Shown: piece by piece, positions 12,957-23,827 of the stretch
How positions within the stretch are numbered: position 1 is the stretch's first letter
Layout of the letters: the number at the start of each line of letters is the position of its first letter
Assembly: GCA_902589185.1 (NCBI GenBank)
Contig: CACIRZ010000001.1
Span: 59,873-123,872, forward strand
Length of the DNA stretch: 64,000 nucleotides
DNA from: an uncultured SAR116 cluster alpha proteobacterium
Lineage (GTDB): Bacteria; Pseudomonadota; Alphaproteobacteria; Puniceispirillales; Marisalimonadaceae
Reading direction: 5' to 3'
Made by a program: the position numbers and the translations under genes
Notes under the pieces: generated by a model
The model's database searches: none
Told to the model about the DNA's origin: nothing
The model's input: only the letters and a program-made list of their open reading frames with translations

Positions 12957-12985
12957 AAGGCGATTTAATATAATCAAATCGCCTT
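12957..12985 (-). terminator. Intrinsic terminator downstream of katG
   Basis: Perfect 10-bp inverted repeat AAGGCGATTT-N9-AAATCGCCTT; read on the minus strand it is followed by TTTTTTTA. Confidence 0.85.
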
Positions 12986-13009
12986 CTTGAAAAATCATTA
13001 TCTATCTGA

Positions 13010-15215
<2,206 letters not shown>

Positions 15216-15219
15216 GTAG

Positions 15220-15236
15220 TTTAGAACGATTTTAAA
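15220..15236. promoter_or_regulatory. Irr ICE-like palindrome upstream of the katG -35 box
   Basis: TTTAGAA-CGA-TTTTAAA, one mismatch from the recalled alphaproteobacterial Irr motif TTTAGAA-N3-TTCTAAA. Confidence 0.5.
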
Positions 15237-15245
15237 GTAAATAAA

Positions 15246-15644
15246 TCAAATTTGCTTCTTAATTTTTATTAATACCTCAACACCGTTATTAAGATAACCT
15301 TGAGGAATTTTTGGAAGCTTGCGTAAGTTAACTTCATCATTTTCAATATCAATTAATTCACCCGTTTCTTCGTCTAAAAAATGATGGTGCTGATTTATAT
15401 TTGTGTCAAAAATAGCTGTGTCTTTGGAAGATTCAACTTGTTTAATAAGACCACAATTTCTAAATTTTTTAAGGCAATTATAAATTGTAGCTATAGACAT
15501 TGAATTACCCGAAGAATTTATTTCGTTCTGTAGATTTTCAGCAGTAAAGTGTCTATTAATACCATCTAAAAGGATGTCTGCAATTATCATCCTCTGTTTA
15601 GTAGGTCTTAGACCAGCTTTCCTTAATTTTTCTTTATTATTCAT
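15246..15644 (-). CDS. irr: Fur-family regulator, Irr-like
   Basis: LRKAGLRPTKQRMIIADILL, FTAENL, SIATIYNCLKKF, and INQHHHFLDEETGELIDI resembling the HHH heme/metal region of Irr. Confidence 0.8.
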   Translation of the reverse strand: MNNKEKLRKAGLRPTKQRMIIADILLDGINRHFTAENLQNEINSSGNSMSIATIYNCLKKFRNCGLIKQVESSKDTAIFDTNINQHHHFLDEETGELIDIENDEVNLRKLPKIPQGYLNNGVEVLIKIKKQI

Positions 15645-15664
15645 GAGATAATTATTACACTAAT

Positions 15665-15679
15665 TGATAGTAATTCTCA
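15665..15679. promoter_or_regulatory. Fur-box-like operator in the irr promoter
   Basis: TGATAGTAATTCTCA matches 12 of 14 specified positions of the recalled 7-1-7 Fur box TGATAATNATTATCA; overlaps a candidate minus-strand -35 (TTGAGA). Confidence 0.45.
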
Positions 15680-15708
15680 ATAAACAATTAATTTATTGTA
15701 TTATTGAG
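15676..15708. repeat. Long imperfect inverted repeat between irr and the divergent amidase
   Basis: CTCAATAA-ACAAT / TAATTT loop / ATTGT-A-TTATTGAG: 13 paired bases with a single bulge. Confidence 0.6.
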
Positions 15709-15778
15709 CCTTTTTGTTCATTCAAGCTTTACGTAAGTCAAATAAAATGTGATCTTCTTCATATTAAGAGGAGAAAAT

Positions 15779-17200
15779 ATGTCAAGGCCATGTGATCTAG
15801 ATGCTATAGAAGCAAGAAGGTTAATTGGAAACAAAAAACTTTCACCATTAGAGCTAACAAAGAGTTGTATTGAGCAAATAGAAAAATTAAACCCTTCTAT
15901 AAATGCAGTTGTAGCAATTAATAATGCAGATGTTCTAAAACAGGCAAAAAAAGCTGAAGATGATGTAATGTCTGGATTAGAATTAGGTTTACTTCATGGT
16001 TTACCCGTTGGCATAAAAGATTTAAATATTGTCAAAAATCTCCGCTCAACATCTGGGTCTAAAATCTATGAAAATAGAATTCCTGAAAGTGATGACACTA
16101 TAGTTGAGGATATAAGAAGTGAAGGTGCAATAATTTTTTGTAAGACAAACACACCAGAATTTGGTGCAGGTGGTAATACAAAAAATTTTGTGTATGGTGC
16201 TACTTCTAATCCATTTGATCTAACAAAAACTCCTGCAGGTTCTTCTGGTGGAAGCGCTGCAGCTTTAGCCTGTAACATGATGCCATTGGCTAATGGTAGT
16301 GATTATGGAGGAAGCCTCAGGACCCCTGCTGGGTTTTGTGGTGTTAATGGTTTTAGACCTTCTCCGGGTTTGGTGCCAGCAACTGAAGCTGCTGTAGGTT
16401 TGAACCCTTTTTCAGTTCAAGGCCCAATGGGCAGAAGTGTGTCGGACACTTATTTACTATTACAAGCTCAAGCAAATTTAAATAGAATGGATCCGTTCTC
16501 AAGTTTTGATGGTATTTCAATGCCTCAAGAATTGATTGGGGCAGACCTATCAAATATAAAAATGGCATACTCAGCTGATCTTGGATGTGCTCCAGTAGAC
16601 AATGAGATTAAATCAATTTTTCTTGATAAGGTAAGTACTTTTAAAAGTAATTTTCGAAAATCAGAGCAAGCTGAACCAGATTTTTTAGATGTACATAATT
16701 GCTTTGAAATCATACGAGGATTTAACTATGTTGCATCACATAAAGAAAGATTTGATAATTCAAAAGATTTGTTGGGGCCAAATGTAATTGATAATGTTGA
16801 AAGAGGATTAAAGTACTCTCTTTCAGATGTATCATCGGCTCATGTGATGCAAACGAAAATTTACAGAAACTTTCGTAATTTTTTTAATGAATATGATGTT
16901 CTGATTTGTCCTGCTGCATCAGTTTCTCCATATCCGCATGAACAATTATTTGTTGATGAAATTAATGGAGAGAAAATGCCAACTTATATGAGGTGGTTAT
17001 CACTTAGCTATGCAACCACAATGGCAATCCCTTGTGTTTGGGCATTGCCATGTGGATTAGATCATCAACAAATGCCCTTCGGAATTCAATTAATTGCACC
17101 AGCTGGAAAAGATGTAGATTTATCTGAGATTGCAAAAAGTTTGGAGTCAATTTTAATTAAAAATGAAGCTACTAAAAGGCCAGTTCCACAAATAGTTTAA
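15779..17200 (+). CDS. Amidase signature family protein (probable start at 15779 after AGGAG)
   Basis: GIKDLNIVKNLRSTSGSKIYENRIP, TPAGSSGGSAAALACNMMPLANGSDYGGSLRTPAGFCG. Confidence 0.9.
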   Translation: MSRPCDLDAIEARRLIGNKKLSPLELTKSCIEQIEKLNPSINAVVAINNADVLKQAKKAEDDVMSGLELGLLHGLPVGIKDLNIVKNLRSTSGSKIYENRIPESDDTIVEDIRSEGAIIFCKTNTPEFGAGGNTKNFVYGATSNPFDLTKTPAGSSGGSAAALACNMMPLANGSDYGGSLRTPAGFCGVNGFRPSPGLVPATEAAVGLNPFSVQGPMGRSVSDTYLLLQAQANLNRMDPFSSFDGISMPQELIGADLSNIKMAYSADLGCAPVDNEIKSIFLDKVSTFKSNFRKSEQAEPDFLDVHNCFEIIRGFNYVASHKERFDNSKDLLGPNVIDNVERGLKYSLSDVSSAHVMQTKIYRNFRNFFNEYDVLICPAASVSPYPHEQLFVDEINGEKMPTYMRWLSLSYATTMAIPCVWALPCGLDHQQMPFGIQLIAPAGKDVDLSEIAKSLESILIKNEATKRPVPQIV

Positions 17201-17209
17201 GGTTTAAAT

Positions 17210-18103
17210 ATGATTGAGACAAGATTAGATAAAAATTTCAAAATTAAAGGTTTTTTTGATGTGGAAACATCCACTATCAGTTATGTCGTTTATGACGTGA
17301 CCTCAAAAAAATGCGCCGTAATAGATAGTGTTTTAGATTTTGATTTTTCATCAGGTACAATAGATTATCATAATGCTGAAAAAATTATTTCTTTTATTGA
17401 AAAGATGAAATTAGATCTTGAGTGGCTTATCGAAACACACGTTCACGCAGATCACTTGTCTGCATCTCCCTATATCCAGAAAAAACTAGGTGGGAAAATT
17501 GGTATATCTGAAAAAATATCAGATATACAAAATATTTTTGGTAAAACATTTAATGCTGGGACAGAATTTCAAAGGGATGGAAGTCAGTTTGATAGATTAT
17601 TTAAAGATAATGATGAATACAAAATTGGAAGTATAAAATGTAAAGTAATCAATACTCCAGGCCATACACCAGCTTGTACCGCACATGTGATTGGAAATTC
17701 TATTTTTGTAGGAGACACCTTATTTATGCCAGATCTTGGTAGTGCCAGAGCTGATTTTCCTGGTGGGGACGCTCGTGAACTTTATAGATCGATTCAAAAA
17801 ATTTTGAGTTATCCAGAAGATACCTTAATTTTTGTTTGCCATGATTATCCACCGAGTTCACGAAAAGTTGAGTGGGTTACAACGGTGGGTGAGCAGAAAA
17901 AAAAGAATATTCATGTAAAGACTTCAATTGGAGAAGATGAGTTTGTTAAAGTAAGAGAGGCAAGAGATAAAACATTAAAGATGCCTAAACTCATAATACC
18001 ATCAATTCAAGTAAATATGAGAGCTGGTAATCTACCGCCCGCAGAGGACAGTGGAGATGTCTTTATCAAGGTGCCAATTAATAGTATGAAAAATTTAGTC
18101 TAA
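17210..18103 (+). CDS. MBL-fold persulfide dioxygenase / Blh-like sulfur dioxygenase
   Basis: THVHADHLSAS metal motif, NTPGHTPACTAHVIG, VGDTLFMPDLGSARADFPGGDA, VCHDYPP; ETHE1/Blh-like. Confidence 0.85.
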   Translation: MIETRLDKNFKIKGFFDVETSTISYVVYDVTSKKCAVIDSVLDFDFSSGTIDYHNAEKIISFIEKMKLDLEWLIETHVHADHLSASPYIQKKLGGKIGISEKISDIQNIFGKTFNAGTEFQRDGSQFDRLFKDNDEYKIGSIKCKVINTPGHTPACTAHVIGNSIFVGDTLFMPDLGSARADFPGGDARELYRSIQKILSYPEDTLIFVCHDYPPSSRKVEWVTTVGEQKKKNIHVKTSIGEDEFVKVREARDKTLKMPKLIIPSIQVNMRAGNLPPAEDSGDVFIKVPINSMKNLV

Positions 18104-19408
18104 TTCTTTTAAAACAGATTGAACAATTTCAAAAATTTTGTCTATATCATGATTTTCTGCAATTAAAGGAGGAGAAAATGCAAGTGTATCTCCTGTCACT
18201 CTTAGCATTAAACCCTTATGCCAAGCTTTTTTCATAGCTTCATATCCTCTAGCGCCTACAGCTCCTGGCCTTGGAGAAACTTCTATTGCAGCTACTAAAC
18301 CTAAGTTTCTTATATCAATTACATTTTTATCATTTTTAAGCTGGTGAACGATATTCTCTAAATATTTAGCTGTTTTACCAGCCTTGTTGAACAAGTCCTC
18401 ATCTCTATAAATATCTAGTGCAGCAAGACCAGCGGCAGATGCAATAGGATGTCCTGAATATGTATATCCATGAAAAAGTTCTATGGGCATATCTGCTTCG
18501 TCCATCATGGTATTATATATCTCCTTAGACACTACAGCAGCACCCATAGGAATAATTCCATTAGTGATTGCCTTCGCACACGAAATAATATCAGGAGTAA
18601 CACCAAAATACTCAGAAGCTGTTGCTTTTCCAAGGCGCCCAAAACCAGTTATAACTTCATCAAAAATTAATAAAATGTCGTGTTTATCACATATTTCTCT
18701 TAGTCTTTTTAAATAATTTTTTGGAGGCGGTAAAACTCCAGTAGAGCCTGCTACAGGCTCTACAATTACAGAAGCAATATTGGATGCATCATGAAGTGCG
18801 ATAATATCTTCTAATGTATCTGCCAAATAATCACCATGTTCAGGTGAACCTTTAGAAAATCTATTCTTTTCTGGAAGAAATGTATGTGATATATGATCTA
18901 CGCCCGTTAGCAATGATCCAAAATATTGTCTGTTTCTTGGCATTCCACCAACTGAAATTCCACCAAATCCGACACCATGGTAGCCTCTTTCACGACCAAT
19001 TAATCTTGTCTTAGTTCCTTTACCTCTAGCACGATGATAAGCTAAAGCTATTTTAAGAGTACTATCAACAGCTTCAGAACCAGAATTTGTAAAAAAAACA
19101 TGGTCTAAACCTTTTGGAAATATATCAGCGACACGACTTGCAAGTTCAAAAGATTTTGGATGACCATATTGAAAACTTGGAGCAAAATCCAAAGTTGCTG
19201 CTTGCTCAGAAATAGCAGATGTTATTTCTGGTCTATTATGTCCTGCATTAACACACCATAATCCAGCTGCACTATCTAGAATATCTTGCCCAGTTTCACT
19301 TTTGTAATACATACCATCAGCAGCAACAACCATTCTGGGATCTTTCTTGAAATCCCTATTAGCCGTAAATGGCATCCAGTAAGATTCTAAATTATTTAAT
19401 CTTTTCAT
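18095..19408 (-). CDS. Class III PLP-dependent aminotransferase (omega-amino acid:pyruvate type)
   Basis: ILLIFDEVITGFGRLGKATASEYFGVTPDIISCAKAITNG with PLP lysine. Confidence 0.93.
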   Translation of the reverse strand: MKRLNNLESYWMPFTANRDFKKDPRMVVAADGMYYKSETGQDILDSAAGLWCVNAGHNRPEITSAISEQAATLDFAPSFQYGHPKSFELASRVADIFPKGLDHVFFTNSGSEAVDSTLKIALAYHRARGKGTKTRLIGRERGYHGVGFGGISVGGMPRNRQYFGSLLTGVDHISHTFLPEKNRFSKGSPEHGDYLADTLEDIIALHDASNIASVIVEPVAGSTGVLPPPKNYLKRLREICDKHDILLIFDEVITGFGRLGKATASEYFGVTPDIISCAKAITNGIIPMGAAVVSKEIYNTMMDEADMPIELFHGYTYSGHPIASAAGLAALDIYRDEDLFNKAGKTAKYLENIVHQLKNDKNVIDIRNLGLVAAIEVSPRPGAVGARGYEAMKKAWHKGLMLRVTGDTLAFSPPLIAENHDIDKIFEIVQSVLKELD

Positions 19409-19496
19409 TATAAATCTCCGAGAGCTAAATTTTACAACTCACCATTTAACTACTTTGACAACATGTATTAATAACGTCAAGTTAATGATTTTTAAA

Positions 19497-20624
19497 TTAG
19501 AAAAATTGATCATTAATATTTCCAAGACTTGGAGCAGAGGCTCTTTTTTGGTCTTTTCTAAATTGCATATCTATAGGTATAGGAAGAGCAGGAATTTCCT
19601 CACCTAAATTATTTATGATTTTGTTTTCAAAAATCTTTCTAACTTTAAAGTGGTTGTCATTGATTGCTTCTTCAATCGATTTAACAATTGAGCAGCAACA
19701 ATCTACTTTATTAAATACATCAAGCCAGTAATTTTTTTCTTTTTGTCCAATAATTTTTCTAATTTCTTGAATAACCTTTTCTTGATCATTCTGTGTTTTA
19801 ATAAATTTTTTTGGGAGTTCTATTGCCTCACAAAACTTATTCCAAAATCTATCCTCTAAGGGCGCTGCTGCTACATAACTTCCATCTCTTGTTTTGTAGA
19901 TATTATATCTAGGAGAACCTCCTGATAAAACTCCATCACTATTGCCTGGCCATTTATTGTGGGCAAAGCCAGAACCTAAACCCCAAAACATAAAAGGGAA
20001 AAGATTTTCTGTCATAGATAGATCTATATATGAGCCTTCTTTTTTTAAGTCTCTTTTTCTTAACGCTAATAAGATATTAATTACAGCCGGATAAGATCCA
20101 CCTGCTATGTCAGCTACAAGCGCTGGTGGAACAACGGTATCATTTTCTTGACCCATGCTTATACTCAGAAGACCTGCATTTCCTATGTAGTTTAGATCGT
20201 GGCCAGCTACCTGACTTTTTGGGCCATATTGACCATAACCTGTGATAGATACGTAAATTACATCTTGGTTAATTTTTTTTACACTTTCATAATCTAATCC
20301 GAGTCTTTTCATTACGCCAGGCCTGAATTGTTCGATTATAATGTCAGCTTCTTTTAAAATTGGTATCAAGATTTTAAGATTTTTAGGATCTTTTAAATCA
20401 AGTGATAAACTTTTTTTACCTCTATTAAGCAAAGAAAAAGATACACTTTGTTCACCCCATTGAGGATTAGACAATCTTATTTCATCACCAACACCAGGTT
20501 TTTCAATCTTAATTACCTCTGCTCCTGTTTCTGATAAGAACAAGCTTGCAAGTGGTCCAGGTAAGAGAGTTGAAAAATCTATTACTTTTATGCCCTCTAA
20601 GGATCCTTTTAATACTTCTTTCAT
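19497..20624 (-). CDS. CaiB/BaiF class III CoA-transferase family protein
   Basis: LEGIKVIDFSTLLPGPLASLFLSETGAEVIKIEKPG, SLDLKDPK, FRPGVMKRLGLDYESV. Confidence 0.93.
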   Translation of the reverse strand: MKEVLKGSLEGIKVIDFSTLLPGPLASLFLSETGAEVIKIEKPGVGDEIRLSNPQWGEQSVSFSLLNRGKKSLSLDLKDPKNLKILIPILKEADIIIEQFRPGVMKRLGLDYESVKKINQDVIYVSITGYGQYGPKSQVAGHDLNYIGNAGLLSISMGQENDTVVPPALVADIAGGSYPAVINILLALRKRDLKKEGSYIDLSMTENLFPFMFWGLGSGFAHNKWPGNSDGVLSGGSPRYNIYKTRDGSYVAAAPLEDRFWNKFCEAIELPKKFIKTQNDQEKVIQEIRKIIGQKEKNYWLDVFNKVDCCCSIVKSIEEAINDNHFKVRKIFENKIINNLGEEIPALPIPIDMQFRKDQKRASAPSLGNINDQFF

Positions 20625-20645
20625 AATGAATTCCTAAAATTTAAT

Positions 20646-21779
20646 TTATATCAAACCTCTTTGACTTAAATTTTTAATCATTGAAGATATGCCAAACTTC
20701 CACTGTGGACAAGCTGTGGATAAATTCACATAATTTACTAATTCGCCCAAATTAGGCTCTGAAATAGTTACCTTATCACCAATTTTATGAGTAAACCCCT
20801 CACCTACGACGTCTCTATCTTCAGTTGGGGCAAATAAGGTTCCTAAAAATAACATAAAACCGTCTGGATATTGATGATGTCTTCCAATTGTTTGATTTAC
20901 CAAATCTTCTGGATCCCTGCTTATTTCTGACATAGAGCTTGAACCATTTAATATATATCCTTCTTCGCCTTCAACTTTTAATGTAATATGAGCTGATTTC
21001 ATATCATCTAGTGAATAAGTATCATCAAAAATTCTTATAAAGGGTCCAATTGAACAAGAGGCATTATTGTCTTTAGCTTTGCCCAAAAGAAGAGCCGAAC
21101 GCCCTTCAACATCTCTTAAGTTTACATCGTTACCAAGAGTAGCTCCTTTGATTATGCCTTTGCTGTTAACCGCTAAAACGATTTCTGGTTCAGGATTATT
21201 CCAATTTGAAATGGGATTTAGACCTACTTCTGATCCAAAACCAACTGATGATAAAGTCTGAGCTTTAGTAAAAACTTCAGCATCTTTACCAATTCCAACC
21301 TCTAAGTATTGTGACCATAAACCTTCTTTAATAAGTGCATTTTTAACTTCAATAGCTTTTTCTGACCCAGGAATAATATTTTGCAGACTGTCACCAATTA
21401 ATCCACCAATATGATTTCTAAGACTTTCTGCTTTTTTAGGATCACCTGCTGCTCTTTCTTCAATTACTCTTTCAACCATTGATTTAGCAAATGTTACACC
21501 GCATGCTTTAATTGCTTGAAAATCACAGGGAGCAAGTAGGTGATATTCTGATTTTTTTTTAAAGCTTAATTCAAACAATTCTTCAACTGAAATTAATTTT
21601 ATACCTTGAACGTTATTTAAATATTTTTTTATATCTTCTAATTCAAGCAAATCTCTTACAGTCGGGATCTCTTTAGATGTAATGTCATATACATTTCCAT
21701 CTTTTATTCTAATTAAACATGGTCCATTTTTCGAATTGTCCCATATTCGTCCAATAAAACATCCCTTTGAATAATCCAT
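20646..21779 (-). CDS. Fumarylacetoacetate hydrolase family protein
   Basis: FAH-type C-terminal domain: EPEIVLAVNSKGIIKGATLGNDVNLRDVEGRSALLLGKAKDNNASCSIGPF. Confidence 0.85.
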   Translation of the reverse strand: MDYSKGCFIGRIWDNSKNGPCLIRIKDGNVYDITSKEIPTVRDLLELEDIKKYLNNVQGIKLISVEELFELSFKKKSEYHLLAPCDFQAIKACGVTFAKSMVERVIEERAAGDPKKAESLRNHIGGLIGDSLQNIIPGSEKAIEVKNALIKEGLWSQYLEVGIGKDAEVFTKAQTLSSVGFGSEVGLNPISNWNNPEPEIVLAVNSKGIIKGATLGNDVNLRDVEGRSALLLGKAKDNNASCSIGPFIRIFDDTYSLDDMKSAHITLKVEGEEGYILNGSSSMSEISRDPEDLVNQTIGRHHQYPDGFMLFLGTLFAPTEDRDVVGEGFTHKIGDKVTISEPNLGELVNYVNLSTACPQWKFGISSMIKNLSQRGLI

Positions 21780-21883
21780 TCAGCTCTCCTTAAAAAACTA
21801 CTGATGATAATATAAATGAAAATTTGAATATTTAAATTTAATTATATAGTGTTTAATTTTATTTACTTTTAAGAGGTGTTGTA

Positions 21884-22261
21884 ATGAGTGCTTTTTTTGA
21901 ATTAAGAATTTATCAAATTGCTCCTGGAAAAATGAATGAATGGGTTTCGTTTATGGAGAAAACTATAATGCCTTTTCAAGTAGAAAAAGGTATGGTTATA
22001 CATGGCAGTTTTGTAATGGATAGTTCAGACCAATTCGCTTTAGAGAATGGTGAACGTGTAATGAATTCTGAACAAAAAGGAAATACATATGTCTGGATTA
22101 GAAGATTTGAAAATCAAGATGAAAAAGTAAAACTTTACAAGGCTGTTTATGAAAGCAAAGAGTGGTTGGAAAATATTGCTCCAACAGTCGCAAAACTTGT
22201 AGATAGAAATTCTATACTTGTTCAGAACTTAAGCTCCACTTCACTATCTGTAATGAAATAG
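21884..22261 (+). CDS. NIPSNAP family protein
   Basis: FELRIYQIAPGKMNEWVSFMEKTIMPFQ...YVWIRRFEN. Confidence 0.85.
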   Translation: MSAFFELRIYQIAPGKMNEWVSFMEKTIMPFQVEKGMVIHGSFVMDSSDQFALENGERVMNSEQKGNTYVWIRRFENQDEKVKLYKAVYESKEWLENIAPTVAKLVDRNSILVQNLSSTSLSVMK

Positions 22262-22274
22262 AAAGGATAAATTT

Positions 22275-22892
22275 TTGATACAATTATATGGTAGAAGAAA
22301 TTCTATAAACGTCCAAAAGGTCTCATGGGCTCTTTGCGAACTAAATCTTGAATTTAAATGGCATGATGAGTATGGGAAGTTTGGAAAAGTTAACGTAGAA
22401 AATTATGAAAAAATAAATCCTCAACTTATCGTCCCAACTTTAGATCACAACGGATCTGTAATTAAGCAGTCTAATGCAATTGTGAGATACTTATTTAGAA
22501 AATATACAGATATATATGAAATTTCTAAAGACGAAGATATTGCAATTGCTGAGTCATGGATGGAATTTCAAACAACTGATTTGCAACTAAATATGACGCC
22601 GATATTTTGGGGATTAGTTAGAAATCCATCAGAAGATCGTGATCAAGAACTGATTGATAAAAATATTATTTTATTAAATGAAAAGTTTGAAATTTTTGAT
22701 AAATTTTTAGAAGGTCATGAATATATTTTAAATAATAAATTTGGTATGTCAGATATTATAATGGGCGCTGCTTCTTATAGATACCTTTCTTTACCTATTA
22801 AACGCCCAAATCTTTTAAACTTAAAAAGTTGGTACGATAAAATAAGCAACCGTGATTGCTTTAAAAAGAATATTTTAGGTACTTTTTCCTAG
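22275..22892 (+). CDS. Glutathione S-transferase family protein (TTG start)
   Basis: N-terminal thioredoxin-like GST fold, VPTLDHNGSVIKQSNAIVRYL. Confidence 0.88.
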   Translation: MIQLYGRRNSINVQKVSWALCELNLEFKWHDEYGKFGKVNVENYEKINPQLIVPTLDHNGSVIKQSNAIVRYLFRKYTDIYEISKDEDIAIAESWMEFQTTDLQLNMTPIFWGLVRNPSEDRDQELIDKNIILLNEKFEIFDKFLEGHEYILNNKFGMSDIIMGAASYRYLSLPIKRPNLLNLKSWYDKISNRDCFKKNILGTFS

Positions 22893-22924
22893 ATTGATGA
22901 ACATGATCTTTAGGAGATTTTTTC

Positions 22925-23812
22925 ATGGATAAAATTGGATTTATTGGCTTAGGAAATATGGGTAGGCCACTAGCAGAAAGATTAATTAAAAAATATAAAC
23001 TTTATGCTTACGACCTTGAAAAAACCAACCTTCAATATTTCACTGATAAAGGTGCTATAGCTTGTTCATCTCCTTCCGAGGTTGCATCTAAAGTTAACGA
23101 AGTCTTCTTATGTTTACCAACAAGCACAATAGTAGAAACAGTTATTAATGGAGATAAGGGATTAGCTATCTCAGCGAAAAGAGGTTCCTATATAATTGAT
23201 ATGACCACTGGAGAACCAGAAATAACAAGAAAAATATCTGATAAACTTAAAGAAAAAAATATTAATTTTTTAGATGCCCCAGTAAGTGGAGGTCCAAAAG
23301 GAGCTCGTCAAGGAAATATAGCTATAATGGTAGGTGGAACAGAAAGCCAATTTGTAAAAATAAAATCTATAATGGATGATATAAGTTCAAATATTTTCTA
23401 TGCAGGTAAAATAGGATCAGGACACTCAATTAAAGCTGGAAACAACTTACTTAATTTGATTTGTAGGATGGCAACTTTTGAAGTTATCTCACTACTTGTT
23501 AAAGATGGTGTTGATCCAAAAAAAGCAGTTGAAATTATTCAAAAAAGCTCTGGTAGAAACTATGCTACTGAAATCACACTACCTGATAATATTCTTTCTG
23601 GTAAAATGGTCCAAGGTTTTAGTACAGGCTTAATGAAAAAAGATGCAGGAGTAGCAACTAAAATAGCTGATTCAAATAACGTTGAAATTCCATTAGGAAA
23701 ATTGTCTCAAGAACTTTTAAAAAACACTATCGATGAATTTGGTGAAAACGCTGATATGAGCAATGTTGCTCTTACCTATGAAAAATTAACTGGCGCTAAA
23801 ATCCGTCCATAA
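22925..23812 (+). CDS. NAD-binding 3-hydroxyisobutyrate dehydrogenase family protein
   Basis: IGFIGLGNMGRPLAERL, DAPVSGGPKGARQGNIAIMVGG, GSGHSIKAGNNLLN. Confidence 0.93.
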   Translation: MDKIGFIGLGNMGRPLAERLIKKYKLYAYDLEKTNLQYFTDKGAIACSSPSEVASKVNEVFLCLPTSTIVETVINGDKGLAISAKRGSYIIDMTTGEPEITRKISDKLKEKNINFLDAPVSGGPKGARQGNIAIMVGGTESQFVKIKSIMDDISSNIFYAGKIGSGHSIKAGNNLLNLICRMATFEVISLLVKDGVDPKKAVEIIQKSSGRNYATEITLPDNILSGKMVQGFSTGLMKKDAGVATKIADSNNVEIPLGKLSQELLKNTIDEFGENADMSNVALTYEKLTGAKIRP

Positions 23813-23827
23813 AAATTTATATTCTTA

